Assembly: GCA_011049745.1 (NCBI GenBank)
Contig: DRHE01000109.1
Location: forward strand, 1-6,079
DNA from: Spirochaetales bacterium
GTDB lineage: Bacteria; Spirochaetota; Spirochaetia; SZUA-6; DRHE01
DNA: 6,079 nt
Direction of reading: 5' to 3'
The notes under the pieces are model-generated. The model ran no database searches. It was not told where the DNA came from and saw nothing but the letters and a program-made list of their open reading frames with translations. A program made the translations under genes and the position numbers. Shown here piece after piece: positions 5,233-6,079 of the stretch (positions are counted from its first letter, which is position 1; each line of letters begins with the position of its first letter).

Positions 5233-6079
5233 TTATAGCGGCTGTAGAGTTGGTCAATAAGCCGGTTTAAGGGTAGTGGTGAAGAATATTTGCGGTTGCA
5301 GCGCCCACGGTCATCACGGCCTGAATCCAGGGAAGCATTGCTGATTTTTTTTACCGCCTTTTCCGGTGAAGCTCCTGAAGCGAGGCTCTGCCAGAGAATC
5401 TGTAATATTGCCACTGCTTCTTCTTGAGCCTTATCGTAGAGCTCCGGGAAACTGGAAGTGCTGCAGAGCTCTTTGTAGCAGGGATGGAGCCATTCGGCTT
5501 TATTCAGATTCAGGAAATCAATATTATCCTCTATCTCCAGGGGGTGAAACAGGGCGAGCCTTTTAATATTACTGCTGTCCTGTTGATCCATTTCCCAGGC
5601 CATCCTGCGGTATTCGGGGTTGCGGTGGTCCGTGATCTTGTAGAAAAAAATGGCATCTTTATAGGCATTTTCAATTCTGCGGCGGTCACGGGATTTAAAA
5701 TGCATCCCAGGATAGGTGGCGTGCAGGGATTTTAGCAGGAGTTTAAGTATGGGGTAGGCCAGAGCGGGCCCGCAATCGATAAGGGAAAAAAAATCAAAGT
5801 CCATAGGTTCTATTCGCCGGCGTCTTTTAACCATGAGCACATCTATTATCCGCTCCAGAAAGGGATGACAGCGGAAGTATTTCTGCGATTCCCTGTCAAT
5901 CGGGCTTACCCAGCCGGAAAAATAGTTGATAAAGGGATGGGTATAGCGATCCAAAGGGGCATGAGTGGCAAAACCCATAATAAAGGCATTCACCGCCGAA
6001 ACAAGCGCTGCCTTGGATCGCCTGGCCTGAAGAACCATATTTCCTACAAGCTGACCATAACCCCAGCGGTGTATTATAC
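5229..6079 (-). CDS. Zinc-dependent phospholipase C-like protein, 5' end outside the window
   Basis: Resembles the zinc-dependent phospholipase C family (S1/P1 nuclease-like fold). The segment GFATHAPLDRYTHPFINYF carries H-x3-D-x3-H, and a second pair HPFLE gives H-x3-E. Numbered from the ATG at 6038 these are H26, D30, H34, H58 and E62. Similar H/D/H and H-x3-E sets bind zinc in Bacillus phospholipase C. A later WLHPCYKEL followed by SFPELYDKAQEEA also fits bacterial members. The ATG at 6038 is probably internal: the frame is open to the window edge, and the extra codons read IIHRWGYGQLVGN, which looks like family sequence. The N-terminus is unseen, so a signal peptide and the other zinc ligands cannot be judged. 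Lipase activity is unproven; many of these proteins are uncharacterised. The stop lies 31 nt before fliG, on the same strand. Confidence 0.72.
   Translation of the reverse strand, partial: IIHRWGYGQLVGNMVLQARRSKAALVSAVNAFIMGFATHAPLDRYTHPFINYFSGWVSPIDRESQKYFRCHPFLERIIDVLMVKRRRRIEPMDFDFFSLIDCGPALAYPILKLLLKSLHATYPGMHFKSRDRRRIENAYKDAIFFYKITDHRNPEYRRMAWEMDQQDSSNIKRLALFHPLEIEDNIDFLNLNKAEWLHPCYKELCSTSSFPELYDKAQEEAVAILQILWQSLASGASPEKAVKKISNASLDSGRDDRGRCNRKYSSPLPLNRLIDQLYSRYN

Noticed and set aside
6036..6038. ATG at 6038 as the start of the phospholipase-like gene
   Set aside because: There is no stop between it and the window edge, and the upstream codons look like family sequence. The AGGA just before it is weak, so I keep the gene as partial.

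Overview
The window holds six protein genes in two blocks that face each other. From base composition and gene content it looks like a motile, probably anaerobic or fermentative bacterium. The flagellar-rotor paralogue, the TM2-domain protein and the zinc phospholipase-like gene would fit a spirochaete, but that lineage is an inference. The asparaginyl-tRNA synthetase is of the Bacillus/Firmicutes type, so a Firmicute is the main alternative.

Left block (1-2270, plus strand, AT-rich): an agmatinase/ureohydrolase whose reading frame is open to the left edge, so its true start lies outside the window. A weak terminator-like hairpin and an AT-rich gap follow. Then comes a complete OFA-type (oxalate/formate antiporter family) major facilitator transporter with a near-perfect Shine-Dalgarno sequence. 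In 60-base lines sampled by hand, G+C is about 32-52% here.

Junction (2271-2388): a gene-free stretch between the convergent blocks. It holds an 8-bp GC-rich hairpin and a short motif that looks like the T-arm of a tRNA on the minus strand. Strand and base composition both change here. The left block could be a transferred segment, or the contig could be joined wrongly; the sequence alone cannot decide.

Right block (2389-6079, minus strand, about 48-62% G+C in sampled lines): read in the direction of transcription, it contains a zinc-dependent phospholipase C-like protein (5' end outside the window), a divergent FliG flagellar motor-switch paralogue, asparaginyl-tRNA synthetase (asnS, probable TTG start), and a small TM2-domain membrane protein with a winged-helix-like tail. 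The gaps are only 31, 19 and 12 nt, so this looks like an operon. A good sigma-70-type promoter sits in the gap before fliG, with its -10 box only 6 nt from the ATG and no Shine-Dalgarno sequence, so that transcript may be leaderless.

No CRISPR array, insertion sequence, complete tRNA or rRNA gene was seen. I found no clear new multi-gene system. The points most worth a second look are the FliG paralogue with altered motor motifs, its leaderless-looking promoter, and the composition break with the tRNA-like motif.
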